A stretch of 31,001 bases of DNA from the NCBI GenBank assembly GCA_000708835.1, contig DF237749.1:1457-32457 (forward strand), written 5' to 3'. Under the pieces are notes generated by a model. That model was not told the origin of the DNA and did no database searches. It saw nothing but the letters and a program-made list of their open reading frames with translations. Position 1 is the first letter of the stretch, and each line of letters begins with the position of its first letter. The translations under genes were made by a program, and so were the position numbers. Source of the DNA: Klebsormidium nitens (taxonomy: Eukaryota > Streptophyta > Klebsormidiophyceae > Klebsormidiales > Klebsormidiaceae). Shown piece after piece: positions 1-11,153 of the stretch.

Positions 1-27
1 AACTGATGCATCGGTCTTTGTAAAGGG

Positions 28-77
28 CCACCAGTACTCAATGACAACTGGTGGTCGTTGTCATTGAGTACTGGTGG
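28..77. repeat. Perfect 21-bp inverted repeat (hairpin)
   Basis: Bases 28-48 and 57-77 are exact reverse complements, separated by an 8-base loop (49-56). The right arm is followed by a loose direct repeat of the same ggtggtc/cattg words up to about 92. No coding frame crosses it. It could be the end of a small inverted-repeat element cut by the window edge, or a hairpin in a transcript. No target-site duplication can be judged because the left flank is only 27 bases. Confidence 0.8.
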
Positions 78-567
78 TCATTGTTTTCATTGCAGCTGCT
101 GGTATGCTGATCTGATGAGGAAGTGGTTTGCATTGGTGAATCCTGAATTACAAGAAGAGTTCCTCCTAATGAATCGCTGAGCAATCAATGATCTCTGATG
201 ACTCTTACGCAGTTTCAAATGTAACATTACTCTGGCACTTTGTGTGAATTGTAAGCTCTGATTTGGTCCCCAATCTGTCATTGTGGAACGAGCCTTTCTC
301 AAAAAGGGCATGTCCAGCCTTCAATACTACTTGCATCTTTTCTGCTCAAAAGTTGCGCTTGTCGGGGCGCCATGTTACATTTCTGAAAAGGCCCCCATAT
401 AAAGAGCATACACTGCTGCTGCATGTGCCCTTTAGCGCCACTCCCATGACGGATTTTCCATTTCAGCGACGGAAACTTGTGGAGACAGAAGTTGTTTTAG
501 TTTAGACCGTGTCGAAACGGCTTCATCACTGCCCTGCTTCAACTTCTTCTCTGCACCCCTTTCGTAG
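78..567. other. Non-coding upstream or intronic sequence of the release factor gene
   Basis: No convincing exon is visible here. The first recognised release-factor exon starts at 568 after a pyrimidine-rich acceptor and in mid-codon, so this stretch is most likely intron (or contains an unrecognised leader exon). The only sizeable frame (263-505) begins at a non-ATG or weak site, shows no transit-peptide character, and does not end at a donor of the required phase. Confidence 0.5.
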
Positions 568-3536
568 ATTTCTACATGTTGAGGCGCCAGGTCGAGGAGG
601 CCGCAGAGCGGTTGACAGCGGCCACTTCCGGCGTTGACATGAAAGGCCAGGAGGCAAAGCTGGCAGACCTGGAAGTGCGGACTTCCCAGGAGGACCTGTG
701 GGATGATCCAAACGAAGCGCAAGCGGTGCTGTCTACACTCACTGAGATCAAGCAGCAGTTGGGGGAGATCCAGGAATTTCAATCAAAAGTGAGGATACTT
801 TGTAAGGCGCTTGATCCCAGAAGCCCGATTGGTCACCTTCGTTGTGACCCTTACTGTCAAAGCAGAGAGGCTGAGGAGGCCATGGCTGTTGGACTGATTA
901 TGCATGCTTACTTTGTCCAGGATATCCACCGTTTGAGGAGTGGGGCTTTGACACGGTTTGCCGGTCACGCTTGCATTGATGCTGCGCTTTCCTCGGCAGG
1001 TATTAGCCGAGACAAAAGTAGCAAGCTTCTCTTCCCCGTTGTTCAAATGGTTCAATTCTTCTCTGTGTCACCATCTTTGAGTCAACGGTACGTTTCAGTG
1101 TTTATGCTGTGGATGCTCATCTTGCCTTCTGCACGCTTCCTGATCAACTAAGAGCATATTACCAGGATGAGGTATTGGCTCTTCGCCTTCACAACCCAAT
1201 CGAGTCGAAATATGTGTACCTGACGCAAATCATGCTTTTATCCAAATATTCAACACCTCAGCACACGGCTTTGTGAACTCCCTTCTCAATGGTGATAGGC
1301 TACAGTCTTATGACAAAAAAGGACCGTTTCTACGTTGAACGACCCTAGCATTTTCTCCTTCCTTTTCTTCAGGTCGAAGAAACGCAGATGATCGTAGAAC
1401 TCTTAGACGGTTCGCAGACAATTGACTCGTCGCTCTTAGCGGAGGCACGCGCGAATCTCGCCTGGTTCAACAAAGCACTGGACCAGTACGAATTGAACCG
1501 ATTACTTTCGGGTCCGTACGATTTGAGAGGTGCAAGACTCACAATCACAGCTGGGGCCGGGGGTACTGATGCACAGGTAAGAATATCACTAGCATGGAAA
1601 GAGAGCAGTCCGTGAGTTTTCAAGTGAGGGTCCGCCGGGGCCTAGCCATTCATGTTGTTTGCGTTTCTCACGACCTGAATGAATGAAACAGGACCTGAAT
1701 TATTTCCCACTGAAGAACTCCCGATTTGGTCGCCCATTCGCAACTTCCAAAGGACGGTCCCAAGAATTTTTGAGCATTTTGCGCCGCTTGCCAATCTGTT
1801 CGCTTCATGAGTGCTTGAAACCACTTTTCGCATATGATCCCGTTCTGAGGGGGGCCACTAGCCTGAATGTCCAGTTTGAAGTTCAAGTCAATTTCGGAAG
1901 ACTTCGATATTGTCTTTCTCTTTTTGGGAAGGACAGAGGAACTCGTATAAAAGGCGGCCGTTTGAGCGGAAACCTATCCACGCTTTCGTGCAAGCTCGAA
2001 TAGGCTGTTAGCGGATTCAAGAACGGTTTCTCTATTTCAACTTTTGAGGGGCTTAGAAATCTGGGCAAGCGGTGGAACTTGGAAAAACATTCCAAGGACT
2101 AGGGGCGATCCGGCGCGCCTTCAGGAAGTTATGCCAGGACGAACGTCTGAGAGGGCGAGTAGGTTGTAGAGTCGGGCGCACAAAGGCCAGAAATATGGCG
2201 TAATCAGAATCGGAAATGTTACTTTAAAGACCTTGCAGGTGCAGATGATGCTCAGCCAATCACGATGCCTTTTCTCCTCCAGGACTGGGCGGAGATGCTG
2301 CTACGCATGTACTCGCGGTGGGCTGAGGCTCGCGGCTTCTCGTGCAAAGTCGTGGAGCGCAGCGAGGGCGACGAGGCGGGCATCAAAAGCGCGGCGCTCG
2401 ACATCGACGGGCGGTATGCGTACGGGTACCTAGCGGGAGAAAAGGGTACGCACCGCTTGGTGCGAATATCGCCCTTTGGCGGCGGGAAGGCGCTTCGACA
2501 GGTGAGCGATCGGCGGGAACTGTTGTGAAATTCAATGTCTTTTGAACTCGTTCGAGCCGATACAGCTCTTCCCTGGCCAACTCTGCCTCCCCCCTTAGTT
2601 TTCCTTGCATTCCTTCTCTGCAAAGTCTCTGCTCTTTCTGCTAAAATTTCTGGGAATCACCGAAAACCCTAAAACCCCAAACCTCGCTAACCCCGCTTGT
2701 TCACCTCGACAACACAGACCAGCTTCAGCGGCGTGGAGGTGATGCCGATTCTTGACGAGGGGAGCACGGATGACGTCATCATTCCGGAGTCTGAGCTTGA
2801 GATCACGACAATGCGCTCCGGTGGTGCCGGTGGACAGAATGTGAACAAGGTCGAGACCGGCGTTCGGATCGTGCACAAACCGACGGGGCTGGCGGTTAAG
2901 TGCACGGAAGAGAGGAGTCAGCTGCAGAACAAGGCGCGCGCGCTGGTAAACCTGAAAGCCAAGCTGCTGGTAGGGTCGCTTCCTTTGTTTCTCGTCCTTC
3001 TGCTCGTTTTCGTGATTACCCCCTGCATTTTCTTGTCTCTATTTGCCAGATCTCAGCCGAGTGAAAGTGAGATGGAATGCAGGTGTTTGCACCCTGGGCA
3101 TTAAAAAGGAAGCTGATGTAGGTATTGTCATGTTTAGACAGGTTTAGCTTCCTTTGTATGAATCTAGAAGGGTTTTTGCATGTTTCCAGCAAAGAAACAT
3201 GGTTGGTGCCGCATGGCACTCCTGTTTGCAGGCCCTGTTTAATCAGAAAGCTTGCTCAAACATCAATTGAGTGTTCTGCTCCATTGTTTGTAGGTTATTG
3301 CTCAAGAGCAAAAGGCGAAAGAGATTGCTGACATTCGGGGGGACATTGTGAAAGCGGAATGGGGGCAACAGGTACGAAATTATGTGTTTCACCCCTATAA
3401 GATGGTCAGAGATGTTCGCACGGGAGTAGAGACGTCCGACGTGGCAGGCGTAATGGACGGAGACCTTGATGCGTTGATAACGGGCTTTTTAAGGCATCGA
3501 TACAAACAACAAGATGCTGAATCTGAGACCTTGTAA
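568..3536 (+). CDS. PRFB1: Plastid peptide chain release factor 2 (HCF109/PrfB1 type), 5' end missing
   Basis: This gene encodes a class I release factor that reads UGA/UAA stop codons on organelle ribosomes and triggers peptidyl-tRNA hydrolysis. Exons (phase-consistent, GT..AG): 568-788, 1373-1576, 2283-2501, 2718-2969, 3294-3536, ending in TAA. Except for the first border, all introns fall between codons. The domain 2 SPF recognition tripeptide is encoded at 2469-2477 and the catalytic GGQ at 2829-2837, in the context [13 protein letters not shown]. The stretches [16 protein letters not shown] and VMDGDLD are those I recall from plant plastid PrfB1, which supports plastid rather than mitochondrial use and excludes PrfB3, which lacks these motifs. 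The first visible exon starts inside a codon just before FYMLRRQ, so the start and plastid transit peptide lie in an upstream exon that I could not find, probably left of the window. About 378 residues are visible. No prfB-type programmed frameshift is seen. Confidence 0.93.
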
Positions 3537-4171
3537 ATTGTAGCACCAGAAAGATTTTTACTTTGTTGCTATCATAAACTGTCATGGTAACAGCACCTGG
3601 TTTTGGATGCGCGCTCGCACTGAGATACCGTAGATATATGATTGAAATGGTTGCTCGCATGTGTGTCTCTCAGTAGACTAGCGTTGCGCGCGCCCCGGTA
3701 GTGTTGGACCTAGCGCCCATGCGCTAGATTGTATACTCACACATCCGACAATAATCTGAAACAAAAGTTGCTTCAATTTGCATGTAAGCCGTCGAGCCCT
3801 TTCACATTAGACTTTAATCTTGGCCCATGAGGAATTGTTTTCAAAAACATGACAGGCCACGCTCAGAATCGTAACACACAGCTAGTGACTAAGGTTGCTT
3901 GATCACCATTACGTTTTTTGAATAGCCGCAGAGTATCAAGATTTCGCAAGACCATGCAATGCAGAAACAGCCACACGTTCACACAGTGCGCATTAAAGCG
4001 CGCAGTCACGCATTCGCACATGGCCCAGTTGCATAGAGTACTCATGATGCAGTTGTGCGAGAATTCGGGCTTTTGGCCAGACTTCCACGGACATGTATCT
4101 AGAACAAACGACTAGCGCCCGCCCTTACATATCAATAATATATTTAAGCCGTTTGTACTGCTCGTGTTCTC
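3537..4171. other. Convergent 3' flank between the release factor and RING genes
   Basis: This 635-base gap lies between two genes that end toward each other, so it should hold both 3' untranslated regions. It is AT-rich near 4130-4150 (runs such as aataatatattta), consistent with a transcript end on the minus strand. I see no further gene, RNA gene or repeat in it. Confidence 0.6.
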
Positions 4172-7100
4172 TCAGCCCGGCGCCCCCGGCGCGTCCCCAC
4201 CAAAGGCGTGCCAAAAGAGGCCCCCGAAGCCGAGGCACGACAAGCCCAGCACCGCTTCGCTGCCAAAGAACGCCCACCGCTTTTGGCCGCGACTCGACAA
4301 GGACTTCTGCAGGTTGCCGAAGACAAAGGGTAAGAGGTAGCTTTGTTTCAATGGAACAGAATCGTTTAAGATTGGAAGCCTTTCCTTTTTTTCAGTATGC
4401 GCTTGTCCCTTCCGGTTGTCGGCTGTTGCAATCAATTTAGCTATGTGAAACCCGCCTCTAGATGGACGAAGCGATTCGAAAAGCTGGCATGAGAGGCGTA
4501 GATTGAGCAATAGCCCTTAGGGGTCAAACTTCTTGTTAAGAATTTCGGTGTAGCCGTGCTTCGAGCAGTACAAACGGGACTAAAAGGCTGGCGCAAACAA
4601 CAAAGCTTGAGCGACAGGACTTGACGGATTCCAGATTCGGGTTTGGGTGTCGCTTAAGGCTTACATCAACCGGAACAACCGGGATTTCGAGCTGGCGTAA
4701 AAGGCGAATTTTGAGCAAACATTTCCCAGTACTTGACTTCCAGGTTAGAGTGCCGGTTAGTACTTGACTTCCAGCTTAGAGTGGCGGCTAAGGCTTATTC
4801 TGAGCAGTACAAATGGGATCCAGAGGCTGGCATAACTGACAATTGGGCAATGAGGCTTCTGCAATCAATATCCGGGCTAGGGTGCTGGTGAACGCTTACC
4901 TTGCGCAAAACAACCGGGATCCTGAGGTTGGAGTAATAAGCAAAGATTGAGCAGATTTTTCTGGTTGTTGACAGCCCGGGTTAGGGTGGCGGTTAAGGGC
5001 TTACCTCGAGCAGCACAAAGGGGATCCAGAGGCTGGCGTAGAAGGTGGTGTTGCAGAGCAGGACCCAGCCGTACCAGCGCAGCAGCTCGCCCCCCCCCAA
5101 GAGGAGCGACGCCACCACGCAGCACAGCGCCAGCCACGCGCGCCGCTGCTCCTCCGACGTCAGCTCGAACTGCGGAAACGAACGACGCGTTAGCTCCCAC
5201 GGTCCTCCAGAAAAGGCACGTGGCAGACCAGAAGCAATAGCTTCTCTGAACAGGTTCAAGCCCCTCAATATTGAGGCACGGAAATGCGGAATGAATATCT
5301 GCGGCCTGCCCTGGAAACAAGAGGGGACGAAGCCACCCGCTTTGCTGTTCAGTTCGAAATTGGATTGCGAGGCGTACAGAGCTTTGAGAAGATGAAAAGT
5401 GAGCAGACTGTACGGACAATCCAGCCGACTCGACTACACCTGCGCAAAGCGCCAGCGTTGAACAGGTGGCAATTGGTACAAGGTCTCAGTGGTTCGCGAG
5501 CCTGTGCGGAGGAACAGAAAACCACTGGCAACTTTGAATCTTTCGGAAGCAAGGAGTCAACAGCGGAGTCGGCAGCCTTGTCAGGACTTTCGGTACTAGA
5601 GTCAGCTTGACCTGAGGCCAACAAATCCCAAAGCAAGCCACGGTTGGTTTCTTGTATACTAGGTAAAAGACGGAGGAGGGTTTGAACCTCAGCACAACAA
5701 CCGGAACGGAAAGAAGACACGTGAAGCGACTAGCCGAGAAACGATAAGGCTTTCGAAAAGGTGCGACAGCTTACCTGGTCCATGGCCCGTAAAATCTTTT
5801 CGAAGTCGAGCCCGCTCTCGTCGCGCGCCGAGCCGAGCAGCCGGTCTACCGACACCTTCGTCCACCGCAGGACCTGCAACCGACACGTGGCGAGGTCAGC
5901 AAGCTGCCACGTGTCCTTAACGACCACCAAGATATCTATGACTGTGTCAGACAGCGAGAGCGGGCAACGTAGCATCCCGAGGTATCCCTTAACCAAGCGC
6001 CCCTCAAACAAGCGCCCAGAGATAACCAATTTAAACACTGGGCGCTTTCTCTCAAACACACGGAAAGCACGATGATGCAAAAGTTGGGAGCCATATGCCG
6101 ACATTCTTAAGTCAACATTTGGTTCCGCTCGGGTTCTCCGAGCCCGTGTGTAAGCGGCTAGTAGTCCTCAATCGCCGGCGAGAGCTTGAACAAGCAGAGC
6201 AAACCTGGTTTCTGCAAAGGTCGTGTCAAAACCTGTATCAATGCCGTAGATGAACCCAGACTTGAGTCTGAACCCACAAATCAAACCCACTTTCAAACCA
6301 CACCCAGAACCCGTTCCAAAACCCACCAGCAGATTGAGGCACTTGAGCCAGCCGAGGCGCGAGTAGAGCGCGCTCGACATGAGGATGCCGTCTAGCAACA
6401 CCGGCACGAACTTGTGGCTCCCGATGACCGCCTGCACCGCGAAGAAGAGCAGGTACGCCAGCCACGTGGCTGCAGGAGAGGCGAGGCAGCGGTCAGCGAG
6501 GCCGATGAGTGGAAGAAGCATGTCTCTTCAATTGACGTATCGTAAGCTTTAGATATAGTGAGCTCGTACCCTAACACTAGTAACCGAACCATTCAAATCA
6601 CCCGCTCCGCACCCTGAAGCTCCAAAGTAACCCCACCCGTCCCAGGCTGGCTAGCTTACTATACATAAAGCTTACTGTACATAAAGCTTGACATACATAT
6701 CATGAAATCGATTAAGCTGTGACCCTCCTTGCAGCGCGATCTACGTTGAGAGATCGTCTTGCTACAATGAGTGAACGTGCTTTGTGCAACGGTTGGCTGA
6801 AACGACGGACGACCAGCCTGGAACCGGGTCTCTTGGAAAGTCATCCAGACAGGCGTCAAATGCATTACCAAAGAGTAGTCCCCGATACCCAGAAGCGCAC
6901 AGCGCGCCTTCCGTCTCTCGAAAGCGAGAGAGGGAAGGACGACGTCAAAAGCAGTGGCTTGAGCGCTGACGACACGGTTGAGGACAAAGTAAACGACCAG
7001 GGAGAACGCACGGGAAGGCACTTGTAAAGAAAGGAGGCAGGTCAAGCGCTCGCTAAAGAGGGCGTCTAACCACATGGGTTTGCGGGGGCCCCTTCGCAGA

Positions 7101-10100
7101 AGATCCTGTTCTTGTGTTGCCAAAAATCTGCTCACGTGGTAGCGGATTTAGCGCCCCCGGTATGCCCGGATACGGGCTATGTGGTTGCCAAGGCGTTACG
7201 GGTTACACGAGGCCCCTTATAACCAAAAACTTGGACGGTCAAGCTCGCTAAGAGTCGCACCTAGCAGCAGCTCCCCGTCCGCAAACACGCCGGGTGCGAC
7301 GTCCATGACGAGCACGAACAGCACGTGGCGCGACCAGCTGCGGTGCCAAATCCGGTTCACCCACCCCTCCACCAGGATGCCTGCACAAGGAAACAGAGCG
7401 CTTTCGGGCTTTCCTTCCTTCTCTTCTCTTTTAGCCTCGAATACGGCTTCTACTTGCTCTTAAACTGTTTTGTCTCTTTGCCCATAAGCCGGCCACCCAC
7501 ACCTTCACCAGGTTGCCTGCACAAGGAAAAAAGAGCGCTTTCGCGCTTTCGCTCCTTTCTTCCCCCTCTTTCTGCCTCGAATACGGCTTCTGCTTTGTTC
7601 TGAGACTTTCGTCTTCTCTTGCCCACAAGCCGGCCACTCACACCTTCTCCAGGATGCTTGCACGGAAAGATTCGTACTCATTCCTTTCTCTGCTTTTCCA
7701 AATCGGCCCGCTTCAAGTGACTCAATCGACAACTGGAGTTGTCTTCAAACCTGTCCGCACTAGATGTTCAAGAACCTGACGCGACACTCGCGATGTCCAA
7801 GATCTTCCATACACGAGTTCGGACATTTCGACACACCGGGCAGGATCCCGTGCTCTATCTACCGAGAGAGAACTGCCCAATAGGTTGACCTGGCCAAATT
7901 CGTGCAGCCACCTCAAATAAGATTATGTGCGACGCCCAAATTTTCGCAGCGCAAGCAAGTAAGGACAGAAACTCCAGTATACCTAGAATTCCTCTAACCC
8001 TTTACACCTTAATCATCTCATTTTCTGTTCCGGAAGCCGATCCCTAACCCTCACCTCCCAGCGCTACCTCAATGCCCATCCCGTTCACATTTGGCTGCAC
8101 AAAAGCGGCACACGTGTGTGCCGCTGACCCTAGAACCCTGTACCTTTTAATATACTTTGGCTCGAAACCCGCTCCATAACGCTCACCTCCCAGCGCCACT
8201 CCGATGCCCATCCCGTTGACCGCCGGCTGCACGAAGTCGGCCCACGCGCGCGACGCGCACATGCGCGTGAGCGGCCCCCGCGCGACGCCGAACGCGCCGT
8301 GCTCCCGAAGCACGTGGCACGTCCAGCTGAGCGTGGAGTCAGGCGAGAAGAGGAGGCGGAACTTGAGCAAAAAGATGGGCAGCATGAAGCACACGGCCTG
8401 GAGAAGAAGGTTTAGGATGTAACTTTTGGGTTACGTTTTGGGTTTATTGCTTTGGCGTCGAGATATTGGGTTTGTGTTGTAGTGGGAAAGTGGAGTCCTT
8501 CGAGAGGTAAGAGGCGAAATTTCTCAGAAGAAGGTGGGCAGCATGAAGCAGACGGCCTGGGAAGGGGGTAAAACTCTAGTTGTGAAGCTTTGGGCTCGAG
8601 GTATCCGGGTTTGGGTGAGGTTGAGAAGGCCGAATCGACCTGGAAAAGCTCTTGACAGGCGAATGGGCAGTCGGTCTGGAGAGTGAAGGAATGCTTTAAG
8701 TTTCGGTCGGGTTGCGGCAAGCACAATTTGGCGTCGAGAAGAGAGGGCTCAAAGCCAGCTCCGCTGATGGTTGCATCTAAATCAGGACTCGAGGCAGAGT
8801 CGGACGTCGGGGGTCAATGAACGGAAATGGATTCCAGATGGGTGTAAGGTTGAGAATGACGATGAGACAGGAGCCATGAGATCAGAACGGGGAGCGGTCG
8901 ATCACCTGGCTGTTCTCGGCATCAGAATGGTGTCAAGCATTTTGAGCGGGACTCGATCGGCAAAATCCATGTTATCGCCACACTCCAAGAGCAATGAAGG
9001 AAGAGCTTGTGCTCAAATCTCGACAGTAGGAAGTTTTCGGCACTGCTGCCGTAAATCAGACGATAGCAGGTCTTTGCCACTCTGCTTTGCCATCAAAAGA
9101 CAACCGACAGGTTTTTCTGTGAAGCAAGTCAAGAGTGAGTCATTCTCCTCTCACTTGGAACCACGAGACGTTGAACGAGTGCCGCCAGAGCTCCCGGCTC
9201 GTCTCGTACAAGTCCGGCCGGCAGAAGATGAGGTAGACGAACTTGAAGTAGTCTTGTAAGCTATAGTGATGCAACCGCCGCAGGTCCTGTATCAGTGGGG
9301 AAGAATAGGGTCAGCAGCACGAAGTGTTTCCAACTTGGTTAGGCTGCCTGCTCGCCAGAACCAAACCTGTTCTAACCTGTTCTAACCTGTTCTAACCTGT
9401 TCTAACCTCAACTTTGGCATGCGGATCCCTTGTACACTCGATGGCGCAGCTTTCAGATTTTGACGGCCATTCCAAAACAAGAGTTTTTGCTGCGGTCTGA
9501 CGGTCGATTGACCGATAGATTGTGACTTCGCAGATCCGAAGTTCAACTTTCAGCGGGGCTTTGTCGGTGGCAGTTACCCCAATCTGTACTGTGTGTTCTA
9601 TGGCCGCGCTGTAATCGTCAATTGCTCTTTCAAACTCAGACTTACATTGCTGACCATCCGACACCGATCGAATCTACCACAACCGAATCTGACCATGACC
9701 CGAGCATCGTCCAGCCCCAAATCGCCTGGGTTCAGCCAGACTTGCAGTTGCCATTTGTAGGCGTACCTGACAGTGATCTATGCATCCTCTTATGGTCGGG
9801 CTAAATCCTCGCCAAACGAGACCTCGAACCATGACAAGACAACCATACCGCAACACCGTTTTACCTTAACCTACCCTCATAACCGCTCAGTAACCACTTA
9901 CCTGCAACAGCGCGTTTTGTAGCCGCACTTGGTGCTCCAGGTGCGTGACGGTGTGCGCTAGCTGCGCCACTTTCTCGTTAGTTCCCCTTATAAATGCACT
10001 CAGCTCCTTATAAGCGCACCGCAGCTCGTGCGCGCCCAGCTGGTGGCGGACCCCCCGCCAATGACACCCGAGCGGCTGTTGTGAGCAGGACACCTGGGGG

Positions 10101-11153
10101 AAAGAGATTTGGTGCGATTGAGGAGCTTGTAGCAAGGTTTGTTGCGATCTGAGCTTTCTTAGCAGGGCTGTGTTTGGAGTCGGGGTGTCAGAAAAGTTTT
10201 CACTGTGGTATACCATCCGTTTGAGCGATCCACTCAGTAAGTTGGAACAAAAGAGCAAGAGTCCGAGCACTCGAACCTGGATGAACTGTCTTTCCTTTCT
10301 AGGGAAAAAAGTAACGAGTACACGGCGCGCTTGTAAGAGACATTCTTTGATCGATAGGTGGCGTGTCCCGTGACTGTATAGTTTAAAAGGTGCGACTATA
10401 CCACCTTGGGGGTAGCCTTTGTTGGTCAAGAATCAGGAGATCTGAGAAAGTTCGACATTCGGGATATCTGACATAACCTGACATCTGACATGACTGGGGT
10501 TCAGGGGATGCCAGCTGAAAGGTCACATTCTACATACCAGGAAGGGGGCCCCTTCTGCTTCACGTCCCAGGAACTTCATTGACAACTTTTGGCCTCCCCA
10601 TGACTTTCTATGCTCTTCGCACTGGGAAGAGGTCGTAGCAAGATGACATTTGACGCAAAGGGTCGCGCTCCTCAGCGTTGCATTGAAAAGTTACTCTTAA
10701 GTACCTGTGTCTCGATTCAAACCAGGTTTTTGATGCATGTAAGGAAAAGCGGAGGAGGGGGCTCACTTCCGCATACGCACAGACCCCCTGGTGCTGCTTC
10801 CACTCGCTCGCGCGCACCGCCCCCTCCTCACACCCCACGTTCCCGCACTTCACGAGCGCCCCCCGTAGCTCCGCCGCCAGGCCCCCATTCGGAGTTACCC
10901 CCCCTTCCGAGCCGCAGTCCGCTCTGCAAATTGGACATGTCTTTGGGGGGGGAATCGGGGTCGCAACATGGGGGGAATGCATCTGCCGGTGCGTCTCGTG
11001 CGCGAACGCGAGCGTTATGCACGTTCGGCAGAAGGAGTGGCGGCAGGGGGTGGAGTGGGGGTCCTCCATGATCTCGAGGCACAGGGGGCACACCCAGTGG
11101 TCTTTGGGAGTCTTGAGGACGCCGGGGGGGGAGGGGGGACTATTGGCAGCCAT
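4172..11153 (-). CDS. RING + TRAF-type zinc finger + coiled coil + multi-span membrane protein (putative membrane E3 ubiquitin ligase)
   Basis: Nine exons, read leftward: 11153-10767, 10093-9902, 9286-9155, 8397-8187, 7380-7261, 6469-6327, 5873-5775, 5169-5005, 4306-4172 (TGA). All borders are GT..AG and the phases agree (0,0,0,1,1,0,0,0), giving 527 residues. The start at 11151-11153 sits in aaaATGG. Residues 22-76 form a C3HC4 RING (C22, C25, C37, H39, C42, C45, C73, C76) with an unusually long 27-residue gap before C73. Two TRAF-type fingers follow (C103, C108, H121, C125 and C132, C139, H151, C155), the second split from the first by an intron. Residues about 157-193 look like a coiled coil. 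From about 238 to 520 there are six to eight hydrophobic segments (for example 238-254, 291-312, 345-364, 439-455, 460-482, 499-518). The expected role is ubiquitin transfer at a membrane, but substrate and membrane are unknown. I do not recognise the membrane half. Two genes is a possible alternative, but the third exon has an acceptor and no usable start. Confidence 0.78.
4530..5045. repeat. Decayed ~95-115 bp tandem repeats derived from an exon 3' end plus donor site
   Basis: The end of the exon at 5005-5169 and its donor (about 4975-5045) recurs in the adjoining intron. The shared words on the + strand are ggYtaaggcttac, then gagcagYacaaa, gggatccagaggctggc and a following gattgagca. Copies lie near 4550-4615, 4640-4715, 4772-4850, 4872-4955 and the genuine border at 4975-5045, and a fainter one may lie at 4440-4510. 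The copies are diverged but keep the order of words, so this is an old tandem duplication. Confidence 0.8.
7355..7690. repeat. Three ~136-141 bp tandem copies spanning the acceptor and start of an exon
   Basis: The segment holding the acceptor and first codons of the exon at 7261-7380 is repeated into the upstream intron. The anchor words (ccaccY.. / ccagg.tgcctgcac / agagcgctttcg / cctcgaatacggcttc / cccataagccgg) start near 7371, 7507 and 7648. The first two copies are long and similar, and the third is partial and more diverged. Each copy carries a possible acceptor (rc of ctgcac) and exon-like codons. Confidence 0.85.
8050..8120. repeat. Intronic copy of the 3' end and donor of the exon at 8187-8397
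   Basis: The bases around 8050-8115 repeat those around 8182-8247 at an offset of 132. They include the donor complement in tcacctcccagcg and the codons for a VNGMGI-like peptide. On the minus strand the copy still reads FVQP-VNGMGI-VALGG before a gtgagg donor. It is a partial exon echo within the intron between 7380 and 8187. Confidence 0.85.
8508..8562. repeat. Intronic copy of the 5' end and acceptor of the exon at 8187-8397
   Basis: The word gggcagcatgaagcacacgg with its flanks at 8350-8408 recurs with few changes at 8508-8562 (offset 159). On the minus strand the copy still reads an AVCFMLP-like start after a cag acceptor. Together with the copy at 8050-8120, this exon is flanked on both sides by echoes of its own ends. 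Confidence 0.8.
9364..9408. repeat. 10-bp microsatellite, 4.5 copies
   Basis: The decamer aacctgttct is repeated exactly four times from 9364 to 9403 and starts a fifth time. It lies in the intron between the exons at 9286-9155 and 10093-9902 of the RING gene. Confidence 0.95.

Noticed and set aside
263-505. Possible transit-peptide exon of the release factor
   Set aside because: It lacks transit-peptide composition, and no donor of the phase required by the exon at 568 was found.
568-3536. Programmed +1 frameshift as in bacterial prfB
   Set aside because: All frame changes are at GT..AG introns with matching phases; no in-frame UGA slip site is seen in the exons.
8771-9259. 162-residue frame on the + strand
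   Set aside because: It has no ATG at its left end, lies over intron and the antisense of the RING-gene exon at 9155-9286, and shows no family motifs.
9392-9664. Possible extra exon or start for a separate membrane-protein gene (minus strand)
   Set aside because: The frame starts with GTG, ends in a stop without a usable donor, and the exons on either side already join in phase without it.
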